A DNA stretch of 64,000 bases. Source: Tetradesmus obliquus. Its lineage: Eukaryota; Chlorophyta; Chlorophyceae; Sphaeropleales; Scenedesmaceae. The DNA is taken from NCBI GenBank assembly GCA_030272155.1, contig CP126204.1, forward strand, positions 620,001 through 684,000, in the 5' to 3' direction. A program made the translations under genes and the position numbers. Shown here in pieces: positions 36,493-49,096 of this stretch (the stretch's first letter is position 1; the number at the start of each line of letters is the position of its first letter). The notes beneath the pieces were generated by a model. It made no database searches. It saw nothing but the letters and a program-made list of their open reading frames with translations, and was not told the DNA's origin.

Positions 36493-37909
36493 CAGCAAGG
36501 GGCAAGCAAGCGCACACTGGCAGGCGAGCAGCAGGTTGTTGCAGCTGAAGTGCGCGCAACTGGAGCAGCCGCTGGCGGCAGCACGTGCTGCACTGGCAGC
36601 ATGACAGGCTGAAGCAAGCCTGCAGCAACAACTTGCAGCGGAGACGCATGCGGGCTGAATGTCAACAGCAGTTCACAACATGTGATGCTTGGAGTTGTGC
36701 CAACGCAAGTGGCGGCTGCTGGTGTGGCCTGGGATGAGTAGCGTGGTTAGCTTTTGGTGTGCCCAATGTGGTCGTGCCTCTGCAGTGCATGAGAGCGGCG
36801 CCCTGCTGCAGCTGCTGTGCTGAACAGTGTGCTTGGACACTCTGCTCACCTGCTGGCAGGCAGCTGTGCTGTCACCTATGTTTCCATGCCGCTGTGTGCA
36901 CAGACTGCTGCGTCACTCAAACATGGATGTCATGTTGATCAAGCTCATCAGGTCTTGGTGCCAGCGCTCCCAGGAGTGGCAGTGATTGCTTATTTCAGGT
37001 GTTGCTGACAGTCAAACCCTGAAGCAGCATAGCATTTCGCATGGTGCACGCTCTGCAGCGCAGACTGTGCATCCCACAAGGTGTGGCTGAGGCAGCACTG
37101 CTGTGTCGTGATGCTTGCCAGGAGGATGCGTGCTATGTTGAGACTGCACATGCGCTTGGCTGCAGGGGCCTGCACTGACCCTGTTGACACATCTGCTGGT
37201 GGTGGCGCACGTGCTAGGCTTGCTGTGGTGACGTTGAATTCCAGCCCTCTATGATCCAGTGCGTGTGGTGACTGGAGATGCCGGTAACGTCCATCCAACT
37301 CCATGTCATACTCCATGTCAGACTGGGTCCTGTTTCAAAGGCCAAACCATAATCTTGGCCAAGACCTGTACCCCACAGAAGTACAAGGTTGCGGGAACTC
37401 CGGTCTGAGGGTCAGCTACAGCCCTTATCTACCCCGTTGGTTGTAGTTGCAGCTGCTTCATTTGCTGTCATAAATTTTGTGAGAACCGTGAGCAAGTTCA
37501 ACAATTGTCGTAGTGGCGTGGTCCTTCTGTCTCGCCTGAACCAGCCAGCTGTTGTACACATTCTTTTTGAAGGTTCAGCTGTTTTTTGAGCCGCAGTTGG
37601 TCAGCGCGTAACCAGACTCGTGCCTATACGGGTGCAGGAGGAACGCCCTGCCGTTGGTGAGCAAAGTGGGTGTCTGCTTGCTAGGTGCTGATGCTATATC
37701 GAAACCTAGATGCTGAATCGCAGCATGCTTAGCAACGAGAGCACCGTATCCTTCGCGGTGGCCTGCTGGTGAAGCCATAGCTGTGCTACTCATGGACTGC
37801 TGAACCCAGTACAGTCAGCACAGCACATGCTAACACTGCACCAGCTATGTGCCCATGTTCATTCACGATCTGCTGCATGTGCTCCTTGCAAACTCAACAG
37901 GCTGAAGAT
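36493..37909. other. No gene recognised
   Basis: Contains a Gln/Ala-rich remnant directly after the previous gene (36500-36660), probably decayed coiled coil. A 108-residue minus frame (37316-36990) and a 72-residue minus frame (37793-37575) are of unknown merit. Confidence 0.35.
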
Positions 37910-38316
37910 ATGTCGAACATTTTAGTGCCCATTTTGCCGAGCGAGGTGGTGCGCCAAGTGCTGCGCCATGTAGACGTGCAGCAGCGCCTGGGCTCCTGCA
38001 GCCTGGTCTGCAGAGCCTGGCGAGCAGCAGCAGCGGCTGTAACAACAGAAGTGATGTTGAAAACTGTGTCACAGTTGATGATCAGGGACCTCATTGGCAG
38101 CAATGTGAGGGTCAGCAGTCTGGGGCAGTGGCTGCAGGCACACGCAGCAGCGGTACTCAGGCTTTCTGTGCGCATCATGGATGCAGCTGCTGCTGTGTAT
38201 GGCGCGCCGCTGCTTCAGCTGCCCCTCTCAGAACTGCGCCAGCTGCAGCTACTGTCGCTCGAAGGGTGCACTTTGCAGGGGCAGCTGGGAGACAGCAGCA
38301 GCGGCATCGTGCTGGC

Positions 38317-38350
<34 letters not shown>

Positions 38351-40643
38351 GGCCGTCACAGTGCTGGCAGCAGCAACCAGCCGTCACTGACTTGCCTGAC
38401 CAGCCTCACGGCACTGCAGCTCAGGTTTGTGAAGCTTGCAGCAGGCGTAGGGCTTGCCAGCTTATCAAGCCTGAGGCAGCTGCGGCAGCTGCACCTGGAG
38501 TTAGTCACGGATGAACAGCTTGAGCAGCAGCACCCGCACTGGCAGCAGCCGCCAGGCAGCGCAACAGAGGCACAGCGTTGCACCACGCGCTGCCTGTCAT
38601 CTGCCACGCAGCTGACGCAGCTATGTATCTGCCCCGACCTGCTGCCACCAGCGGCAGTACAGCCATTTGCAGGCTTGCAGCAGCTGCAGGACCTCACCCT
38701 GTCCCATGCGGTTTGCAGCCCGGCGCTGCTGCAAGGGCTGCCGCAGGCCCTCACCAAGCTGGCGTTCACTTGGGACGCAGAAGAGGAGCTCAGCAGCAGT
38801 AGCTGTGAGGGCTTGGCTGGGCTCACCCGGCTGCAGCACCTGGAGATCTATGCAGGTGATGGTAGTGACGGGCTGCTGCCTGATTTCTGTGGCGCCCTGC
38901 AGCAGCTGCGCGTGCTGAGCCTGCGGGGAGCTTTTGCAGAGCATGCATTGCCTGATCTCTTGGCCGTACCGTGCGGGCTATCCCGCTTGGAGCGCCTGTC
39001 GCTGAGCCACACAGAGGCCGGCCAATCGGCGCTACTGCTATACTTGAGCTGGAGGCGTACAGCTCCCTGCTGCCTACATCGCTGCAGCTGACGTTCCTGG
39101 AGGTCTCTTGGGGCTTTGAAGGTGAGCCGCTGCTGCAGCGCGGCTGCGGCAGGCACCTGTTTGCTGCCGGGCAGGTGCTGCCGCAGCTCAAGCAGCTGGT
39201 GCTGGGCGTGCCTGATGACGCTTGGGAGCTGGCTTATGACGTCAACGGGTATGCCAATTGTGTTGGAGGCAATGGCTGATCACGCGTGCTTTGGCAAAGC
39301 TGGCACAGGCGGACATGCGTTCTTTGTCGACGACAGCGAGGATTACTCAAGCGACGACGATTCAGGGTTCAGTGAGGGTGTACCCGAGGGCGACACCAGC
39401 AGCGATCTCGACAGGCTTGTCAGCTGCTGCCCTGGCCTGGAGCGGCTCAGCATCGCCGGGCTGCTGCTGCCAGGACTGGAGCTAAGCCCGCTGATGCAGC
39501 TGACAGCGCTGAGCGACCTGTGCATTGGTGGCGAAGCTGTGGACGATGCTGCGGTATGCAGCGTGTTAGTGCAGCTGACGAATCTGCGGCGGCTGGAGCT
39601 GTACTGTGCTGACGTGGGTGACGAGGGACTGCTTGCACTGACAGTGCTGACAGGGCTCACGCAGCTGCTGGTGGGGCGCTGCTGCATTAGCGTGGATGTG
39701 GCATCGGAAGTTGAAGGGGCAGGGTGCTTGAATCTTGAGCAGAAGGTGAGTGCAGATGCAGATGCATTCTGCAAGTTGCAGGCGGCATAACCTTGCTGAT
39801 TGTTGAGCTTGCCACAAGATGCAGCAGCAGCCGTCATGTCCCTGATGCTAGGCAGACGCATTGTTGTGTTCCACACAATGTGATAATGTCATTTTTTGCA
39901 AGTGCCGCAGCTGCGCTGGCAGTAAGCTCATGTCACTGCTAGGGACAGCGTCGTTTGCTAGTCTTTGAACATATGATGTGTTTTATGGCACTGCCACCAA
40001 CTGCCCGACCGCCATTTGTTGAACATCAGCAGCTAATATGCACGTGCACACTTTGCCTGGCCTGCTTGCTGCTTGCAGGACGCCTCACTTCCTGTCTGGG
40101 CACAGCTGCTGCAGCGCTGCGTGCGCAGCACCGAAGTTGGAACAAAGGCAATGCAACAGCTACTGGCTATGCAAACAGGTGCGCAGCAATGGCTTCCAGA
40201 GTCTGATATTGCTGAAATGTGATAGTGGTTTAAAGGCTGCAGCAAAGATGCAGCTGTTGAACAGCAGCCCCACATGTTCATGATTTTGACGCGCTGTGAA
40301 GCGTTGACGTTGTAGGTTTTGAGGTGTACCACGTCCTCTGTATCTCATAAGCATGGCGTTGCAGCACCATCTGGATGTGTTATGAAGCCTTCACTAACAA
40401 AGCCTGTGTATTGGGCTGCCTGTTTTTCATGCAAGCGCAGAAGCCCAGCAGCAGCAGGCGCATGCAGCCGAGCTGCAGCAGCAGCTGGCAGCAGCAAGGG
40501 CAGCACAGGTAGCAGCACAGGCACAGCTGGCGGCTGCCGAGTGCCGTGCAGATGGCCTGCAGCAGCAGCTGGCAGCAACAAGGGCAGAGCTGGCAGCGGT
40601 GCGTGCACAGCTGGAGGCTGCTGCTGCACATGCGCTGCCCTGA
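37910..40643 (+). CDS. F-box/LRR/coiled-coil protein with two frame changes
   Basis: The start MSNILVPILPSEVV at 37910 aligns with the F-box-proximal start of the 33.8-kb paralogue; an in-frame ATG at 37847 is an alternative. The F-box (VVRQVLRHVDVQQRLGSCSLVCRAW) is followed by LRRs and a Gln run. The frame moves at about 39040 and moves back at about 39270, restoring LRRs (LTALSDLCIGG) to a donor after 39745. Exons 40079-40178 (DASLPVWAQLLQRCVRST) and 40441-40643 (coiled coil AAELQQQLAAARAAQVAAQA...) are in phase with each other. The two shifts compensate, so the copy may be functional with an altered segment, recently inactivated, or affected by indel errors. It is the only member whose coiled-coil exon is long and in phase. 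Confidence 0.65.
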
Positions 40644-42008
40644 AAGGTGATATGGCTTGAGCCCACCTACAATGCTTCGCATGCACCCACGCGTGCATGC
40701 ACATGTGTGCATCTGCTAGTTTGTCTTGTTGAGCACTCTCAGGGCTGGTGGTGTGCAGACGCAAGGCAGGCAGAGCTTGCAGCAGCAGCAGAAGCTGCAG
40801 CAGAAGAAGCTGCAGCAGCAGCTGGAGATGGTGTACAGCACTGCACTAGTGGCTAGAGCTGAGTGAAAGCTGCCGGCAGCGCATGCGCTGCTGTTGACTC
40901 TACGTATGGCGAGGGACAACATGTCCACGCAGCACTCTCAGTGGTCATGGTGTGCGCCCTTATGGAAACGATGGGCCTGCAATTGGTATAACAGGCCAGG
41001 TGTTGTAGCTGGTGTGGCTAGGCAGTGCCGCAGCAGTGTGATACTGTGGCATTTGTTTGAGCTTGTCAGTGTTATCCTGTGGTACTAGAGTTGGGAGCAC
41101 TTACAATTGATCCAGCATCGCAGGCTGATGCTGGGCAGGGTGGTGCTGAATGACTATGTCGTAACTATGTCTCAACTATGTCGTATGCAAATGTCAGTCT
41201 ACTAGGAAACTTCAGCATTAAATCGTACGTCGACAGAGATAGCAGCGTTGAACGCATTTGAACACATGGACAGCAGTTACACAGTGGATGCTGATGTTGT
41301 GATCAACACACGGGCTACAGCACGTCACCAGTGGTGCCACTACCACTGTGGTTGGCACAGCATGTGGCCAGGCTCGCAGCGGCTGTTGACCTTGGCTACC
41401 GCTGCATTCTCAGCAGGGCAGTGCAGGCCACGTGATAGAGACTCCTGGGCGTGCATACAGTTAGAAGCAATAGCACACTCCATGGGCGAAGGCTGTGAAC
41501 ACCAGTGTCACTGGTGCTGCGCCAGTGACACAACAGAGACTCTCTGTGCTTGAAGCACAGAAAGGAGCACAGGTCGATGTGCAGCGACAACACAATCATG
41601 TGGACACATGAACACCATGAGCTTCTGCTATGCTTAAGACACAAGGAAAGAGAAACAAAGTGGGTTTCTTCATGATAAGCCAGTATGCAACCAGAATGAA
41701 TGACAAGAAATGAACACCACCAGTGCAGGAAGGCACCGCAGGGTGAATCAGAGACTGAACCACCTATCTACATCAATTCAGCAGCTGCAACCAACACCTA
41801 CAAAGAATGTACAGAGTGCAGACTGTGCTGAGCAGCAACAGCAAAGCCACAGGCATCACACCAATCAGTGGTGGCAGTTTGCCTGACAGGGGCTGCAGCA
41901 AAGGGCCGCAGCACACCCCAGCAATCACAACACAGCAGCCTGCTCATCATCAAGATATGTGCAGCTACACCATACAGCATCTACACCACGCAACCCAAGC
42001 TACACCGT
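40644..42008. other. 3' flanks of two convergent genes
   Basis: A further Gln/Ala-rich scrap (40770-40850, QQQQKLQQKKLQQQ) follows the F-box/LRR gene and may be a decayed extra coiled-coil segment. The rest, including the probable 3' UTR of the minus-strand cysteine-rich gene, has no recognisable gene. Confidence 0.4.
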
Positions 42009-44935
42009 TCAAGGGTGCAGGTCGGAGTATAGCTTGGCACCCACAACCTGGAACATGCTGATGGATGCCTCCTCCAGCTCTGACTTGGTCAGGGTGCACT
42101 TGGGGGTGCCGCTAGCATTCCACACATACACCTCACACTCAGATGCAGCAGTGCATGCATCCTTGCAGGCAGCCTCGTCAGCAACACTGGAAGGCTGGCT
42201 GGCAAGCGCAGCACCCACAGACTGGGTCAGGCCCCACACAGAGTAGTCATCACCATTGCCGATCTTGAAGCCAACAGTGTGGCTGGGGCTGCTTGCCTCA
42301 GACAGCAGGCTGCACTTGCCAGTGCCCTGACCAGCCTCGTTCACCACAAACTTGTACATCACGCATGTGTCCAGGGCATCGCAGGCAGCACCGCAAGCGA
42401 TGCCGGTGGTGGCGGCGTTGTCGGCCCAGGCACCCTCGTCAGCCAGGTTGAACACGTCATTGCGGGCATCAATCAGGGTGGAGTAGCACTGCTGGGACTG
42501 GGTGGCACCCTTCTTGGAGGTGGAGCCACTGGCGCAAGCTGCGCAGGCATCGCCAACCTTGGCGCCACCAGAAGCAAAGGTGCCATAGTCGCACTGTGCG
42601 CAGAGAGCACCACCGTAGCCAGGTGCGCAGACGGCACACTCATCATTGCTGACAGACTCGTCCTCCTGGGTTGAGTAGCCAGTAGCGCAGGGCGTGCAGG
42701 TGGCGTTGGGTGCAACCTCAGTTCCACCAGTGGAGTAGCTGCCCTTGTCGCAGGGAGCGGGGATGTTATCAGCAGCCAACTTCCAGCCAGCCTGGACAAC
42801 GCACTGGCTCTCAGCGGTCTTGCCGGCAGCGACAGTGGTCCAGCCAGTGCCGCAGTGGTGGCAGGGTGAGCGGTTCTTGCCCTCGTTGAAGGTGCCAACT
42901 GGGCACTCCTGGGGGGTGGTGGAGGTTGTGCCCCATCCAGGCTTCACCAGGCAGGCAGACTCAGCGGTGTAGAACTCGCTGCTGTTGCGGGTCCTGGTCT
43001 CCAGGGTGTCCATGGTGAACATATCAGCAGGGCAAGCAGTGCAACGGGCGTTGGCCACAGCAGCACGGTCCACGCTGTCGCCGTAGGTGTTCTTCTCACA
43101 AGGCGCAGCCACCATAGGGGACAGGGAGGTCAGGCCGTAGCCGGCAGGCACCAGGCAGGCATCCTTGGACACGGAGCCAGCCTCCTTGGTGATGAGGCCA
43201 GTACCGCACTGCAAACAGGAGCAGACAGCAGCAGGTGGCAGCAAAGGGGGGTCAGCAATGTGGCGTTGGCAAATCGATACAACAGGAAGACATCACAACA
43301 TGCATGAGCTACCAGCTGAGGTCGAGCGCTGCTGCTGTAACATGGCTGCTGCCTGCAGCACATGGCAGCACCACACTGGGGCATCATGAGTGCACTGCTG
43401 CAAGCGCCACAACCAGGCAACTCACCGCCACACATGGGTTCCTGTTCCAGTCAGCCTTGTAGGAGCCAGCAGCGCAAGCAGTGATGATGGTGGCACCGTC
43501 AACCAGCTCAAAGCCGGGTGGGGCCAGGCACACGGCAACACCAGTGGCACCAGTCTCCTTGGTCTTCCAGCCGTTGGGGCAGGCAGTGCAGGACGTCACA
43601 TTTGCCTCCTTGTCCTGGTAGGTGTCCAGGGGGCACTTGATGGCAACTGTGGAGTTGGTGGAGTCAATGTAGTAGCCCTTGAGCGCCAGGGAGCATGCAA
43701 CAGCGGTGGTGCTGCCCTCAGCGGCGGTGGTGATGCCATCAGGGCAGGGGACGCAGTTGGCGTTGGCGTTCAGGTCGGTGGAGTATGTGCCCTTCTGGCA
43801 CAGCTTGCCGATGCCCTTGTCCAGGTAGGAGCCAGCAGGGGCCACTGCAGCGGCAACATGCAGCAGGTGCAGCAACAGCAGCAGGTGAGCTTTTGAGCAA
43901 GACAGGTTGAGATCAGCAAAAACACAGCAGCATCCCTCAGCAAGGGCCACAGTGCACATGGCTGCTGCTGCTGCTGCTGCTGCTGCTGCCGCTGCCTCCC
44001 TCTTCAGCAATGCTGCTGTCCCTCACAACTGAAGTGCAGCACTGGGCAAAGCAACAGCACACGCACAGGCACCGCAGGCACTCACGGCATGCAGAGGCGG
44101 AGGTTGAGCCGTTGGTGGCAGTGGTCAGGCCTGCACCGCACTTCTGGCAGCCGGCAGTGTTGGAGCCCACGTTGTAGGTGGCAACGTCGCACAGCACACC
44201 GGCCAGGGACACCTTGCCGTCGCTGCCCTTGCTGGATGTGCGGCCGTAACCAGCCTTGGTGAAGCACTGAGCCTGGCTCTTGGCACCGGCAAAGGTGGTG
44301 GCCAGGCCATCAGGGCAGCCATCCTCTGCGTTGGTGGGGTTTACAGTGGCGTCACCACCCAGGCAGTACTTGCCCAGGGTGCATGGCTGGCAGTTCTTGT
44401 TGGCGTCCATGGCCAGGCCAGGAGCACAGTCTGCAAGGCACAGCAGTGCACGGCAGCAGTGTGTGAGGGACGGGTTGCAGTGGAGGATCATACGCCCGCA
44501 TCAAGTGTTGCTGTGGTGCGCAACATGCATCTGCAGTGGGGGACTCAAGCTGTCACACTTGCTGCCTGCTGAGGGCACGCTGCTTGCTGGCGTTGCTGTG
44601 GCAGAACAGCATTGCTGTGGTACTTGCTGCATGTATTTGTGCATCTCAGCTGCAGCTGTGGCCAGCAACTCACCGCATGTCTTTGAGACGCCATCGCGGC
44701 GCAGCCTGTAACCGCTCTCGCAGCTGGAGCACACCAGCTCACTTCGGCGGGTGCCTGGGATCCTCTGGTTGCGGCACTGGGAGCAGTGGGCGTCGATCCT
44801 GGTACAGTTGGGGGACTTGGCAGCCTGCAGCAGCTGGCGACCCTGCTCATCTGTCTCGAGGCTCCACCTGGCAGCCTGTGCTGAGGCAGCACACAGCAGC
44901 ACAAGGGCCGCTGCGGCCAGAAGCTTGCGAGCCAT
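42009..44935 (-). CDS. Secreted cysteine-rich (ephrin-receptor/GCC2-GCC3-like) protein with PAN-like C-terminus
   Basis: Four exons: 44935-44674, 44430-44086, 43844-43426 and 43208-42009. Phases 1,1,0 are consistent and give about 741 aa. The start MARKLLAAAALVLLCAASAQA is a clear signal peptide; an upstream in-frame Met at 44977 would bury it. The body is a chain of about 40-residue Cys-rich modules (CPDGLATTFAGAKSQAQC, CPNGWKTKETGATGVAVC, CPVGTFNEGKNRSPCHHCG), as in extracellular matrix and receptor ectodomains. The last 150 residues contain two Cys-paired units (CGAACDALDTCVMYKFV...GKCSLL and CKDACTAASECEVYVWN...PKCTLT) resembling PAN/apple adhesion domains. No membrane anchor follows. It is probably a wall or matrix protein. 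Codon use is strongly biased to C/G-ending codons, suggesting high expression. Confidence 0.85.
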
Positions 44936-47845
44936 GAGTGCGTTGGTTCGCAAAAAAGAATCTTGTCGTTTTGTCAAGCGTTGCTCTTGCTGTGGTGGCA
45001 GTCAATTGACGTTTCGATGCTTCTGTTATGCGTGCTAGGTTGACGTGGTCGCAGGAAAGCTTATCAATCACAAGCAGGATAGCTGATGAGGAGCTATATG
45101 GCTGCTTGAGGGTGCCAACAAAACAGCCTTAAGTAGGCGTGTGTGCGATGACTGCAGTCAGGTGCAAGTGTGACACGACTGGCCAAAGGAGTGAGGGGTG
45201 TGAAGTGCAGCGGAACTTCGCATCACGTCCTTTGCTGCTCGCATCACGTCCTGTCACGTCACGTCCGTGAACTGCAGTCTTCCCGATGATACTCCTGTGA
45301 ACTTGACAGCTGCTGCACTGCCAGCAGCCAAGAGGTCACTCGTGCAAGTCGGCACAGCAGGGACATGGCATTTCCCGAGGCCAGCGATCCTTACGCTTAA
45401 TTTAAGCTGTTTTCGGGTAAAGTTAAACAGGTAAAATGCTTCTATCAGCTTCTGCACTTGCTCGCAGCGCCATCGAAAAGCAGTAACAAGGTAAATTTCA
45501 CACGAGGAATGCGTTTATTTGTACGAATAGGCCGTGCGTGCCTGTTTTCTGGCTCAAATAGGCTGTTTACACTTGCGTGTAAAAGGTAATCACCCGAAAG
45601 CTTAGCTCCAGGAAATGGAGGGTAAGGAAATGCCATGGATGAGCCACAGCCCACGTTTTAGGGGCGGCCTGCTCAGCTTCGACAGGACACATCTTGCATT
45701 AAATACTTGTAGCGAAGTGTTGCCCAGGCGTGGAGTGCAAGCAAAAGGTGATGCTGCAGCTGCAGCAGAAGCTTGATCTAAACATTGCTGCTGCATCGTA
45801 TCACCGCAGCAGAAGCAGCGCTGATCTCGTTGTAACGCTCCTTTTCATAAAGTGTTGCCTAGGCGTGGAGTACAAGCATAAGGCAATGCTGCAGCTGCAG
45901 CAGCACCTTGACCAGGCCTGGTGCAGCATTCAAAGCAGTGCTGCTGCTGCATTGCCACAGTACAGACAGGAGAAGCGCTAATGTTGAGCCTTAAGCACCG
46001 AGCTACTGTTTCCAAGCACTAAGCACCAAAATTATGTTGTGACGCGTGCATGATTAAGGTCCTGGCCAAATCGGCCAGGCCTAGGACATGGAACCCACAT
46101 CCGATGCGGAGTCCGATTGCACCTGCTGGCTTGCACCTGCCAACTTGCAAAGTTTGCGGTGGCATGGTGAGTACGGAATCTGCTGGGCATATCTTGCACT
46201 GCAAGATGAAAAGGGGCCCTTTTCACATGTTACAAGACGCCAATTTGTGGACTATGGCAGCCAATGACAAGCCAAGGCTCAGTGAGCAAAAGAAAGACAG
46301 AAACTAATACTGTGTGATCTGCTTTCAGGCGATGCTACACACACAATGCTACATGACATGCAGCAGCCATTGCAATGCCACAGCACTGTTGCTGCCTTGC
46401 TTCTCTCCCAGTCACCGCAGCGGCCTACGGCACAAAATCCGTCAACCACTAGGAAGCTGCTGTCAACCACTAGGAATCTGCTGACAACATCCCACGCGAC
46501 AGCGTGCCGGCGAAAAGACACAGCCAAATTTCAGCATCGCAAAGGCAAGCGAGCAACACAGCAATGCAAGGCAATCGTTTGATCAGTTAGAACTCACAAC
46601 AACGCCCACAAGCAAGATGCATGAACTGAAACACATGCCATGTGTACAAGTGGTGCGCAATGACGGCAAGGCTCGAAACTGGTCAATCAATCATCTGGCA
46701 GTACAACTGGCAGTACAACCACAGTGCTGGGGCACGGTGGCTCTTGCAGACCTGCAATGTCACAGCAGCTCACATCACGGTAACTTTGCAGCCGCCGCAT
46801 ACACAGACAGAAACAACTCCCTAACCACTACTACAAATAAACGGGCCGAAAGGACACCGTAACAGCAGCAAGCTCAGCTTTGCTGCTGCACTGGACCTAG
46901 TCTTATACAGTGTACAATACACACAAGGATGAACTGCGTGTCGATGCCACTGACCACTTTTCATGCTCAACAACACACTGGCATGGCCTGACCAGCGTGC
47001 AAGCCCTGGGTGTGGGCCATACACGCCAACCAATGGCAGTGCTAGGTCAGTACGGCCAAGGTGGTCAGCATACCATAAGAGATGCAAGTTTACTTTGCCA
47101 GCACGCATACGCACAAAATGACACTGCAGGCAGCAGGCGCAGGCACAGGCATGCATTGCCAATCCAGTGGTGCCAGACCATGCCAGGTCCCAAGTTTGAC
47201 GTGCTTTCAGCACTGATCTTCTCATGCACAGCTGCGGTGCTGCTGCTGCTGTGTTTTGACATTGTTGCATTGATGCCAGAGCAATCGGTCTCACATGCCA
47301 TGTATGGTAGGACAATTCAAACCCTGCAGTTCATCTACAGCACGTGGTACACAGCCAATAACCTGCCACACCCTATGGTGCAGCCAGCTGGGGAAACTGT
47401 ACAAAACACCTGGTGTGATGTGTGCTTCTCCAGCGCACTCATGTTACCTAACAAGGCAAAAGAGATAACACCGCAGTACGCTAGCAAAGCAATCTGCTCC
47501 CGCTGCACCACTGACAACGAACACAAGTAAGCAATCAATCTCAACTTCCCACACGCTGATGTTCAGGTGCTGCGCAGCAACAGCAGCGCATGCACAGCAA
47601 GCTTGCAGTGCACAAAGCAAACCAAGTGTAAACCTGCAAAACGCATCTACTTGTCAACGTGCCACCACCAACACCAGCACAACCACCCTTATACACCGCA
47701 ACATTGCCTCACACCGCCAGCACCTGGCACACGCGTCTAGCAAGTAACACAAGCTGCCCCCTCCCTTGTCCCTGACTTCACCTGCTGCGTCCCCTGCTCC
47801 TAACACCACTTGTGGTTGCAGCCTCCTCGTTAGCTGCCCCTCTCA
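44936..47845. other. Long gene-poor interval
   Basis: The promoter of the cysteine-rich gene lies at the left end, where 45225-45265 has repeated ATCACGTCC/TCACGTC motifs. At 45719-45776 and 45849-45914 a roughly 60-bp block is repeated (GTTGCC(C/T)AGGCGTGGAGT...ATGCTGCAGCTGCAGCAG). A 206-residue plus frame at 46910-47530 has a hydrophobic stretch but no family resemblance, and I do not call it. The 3' flank of the START-like gene is at the right end. Confidence 0.4.
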
Positions 47846-48382
47846 CTACTGCGCTGCTCCAGCTGCAGCAGCAGCAGCAGCCGCCGCCCTTACCAGCCCA
47901 TCCAGCATCTCCTGCACCTGTCCCTTGCTCTGCGTCTTCAGAATCTGATTCAGCGGGTACGGCGGCGTCACACTTGGACTGGTCAGCGTGTCGGCAGTGA
48001 TGATCGCTGCCGTCGGCAGCGGCCGCCGGCGCTGCTGCTGCTGCTGCCGCAAGACAGCGTCCCTGCCGCTGCTGCTGCTGTCATTGTTATTGTTTGGTAA
48101 CAGGACACTCCAGGGAGGGCTGATTCGGGCGAGGCTGCCCTGCACTGCCTGCCCAACATCATTTGGCAGATGCGGCAGCATGCCGCCAATCCTGTCCCCC
48201 AGGCCTCCTAAAAAGCTGCTGCTGCTGTTGTTTGCGTTGGGGATGGCAGCGCTGCTGCTGCCAAATGACGTAAGAGTGGAGACGCCGCTACTGATGCTCT
48301 GCTGAAATGCTTCCTGCATGCGGAAGATGGCCGCTACTGCTCCAGTCAGCCGCACAGGGCTGCCTGGCTGGCCAGCATTGCC

Positions 48383-48414
<32 letters not shown>

Positions 48415-49049
48415 CCATGCCAGCGCCTGCTGGCACGCCTTGTGACATAAAGTTCACACTGGCAAGTGGTGTAACTCGCAGGAAGCCACCTGACGCATTG
48501 CTGCTGCCGTCTGCATCCTCATTCTCATTGCTGCTGCTGCTGCTGCCAAACGGCGCCAGCAGCGCTCGCAGCCCGCCCCTGCTGCCCATTGCCTCATCCT
48601 GCCTCATTCCTCCGCGCAGTGGGCTGCTGCTCCTGCTGCTTGCAGGACTGCTGCCAGCGCTGCTGCTGCTGTACTCGGATGGCGAAAGAGAGGCATCCCC
48701 TGCTGGTGCTGCTGCAGCATAGCACTCAGACATGGGAGTGCCACAGGCTGGCTTGATAGTCCAGGTGCCCTCGTAGCGCCTCAGGAAGCCAGGCTCCCGC
48801 AGCTTGAATGTAACGGTGCCATTGTCCCGGTCGGTCCACATCCACAGCCTGCGAGAGCAGCAGCAGCGACAGCAGCAGCAGCAGCAGCAGCAGCAGCGGC
48901 GGCGGCGTCAACATGTTGTGCCTGAGGAAGCCAGGCTATGGCAGCTTGAACGTGACTGTGCCGTTGTCTCTGTCTGTCCACATCCACAGCCTGTAGCAGC
49001 AGCAGAAGCAGGTAGCAGCAGCAGTGGCGGCAGCAGCAACGGCGGCGGC

Positions 49050-49096
<47 letters not shown>

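Noticed and set aside
46910-47530. 206-residue plus-strand frame with a hydrophobic stretch
   Set aside because: No family resemblance, composition like non-coding DNA here, and no splice or regulatory context.
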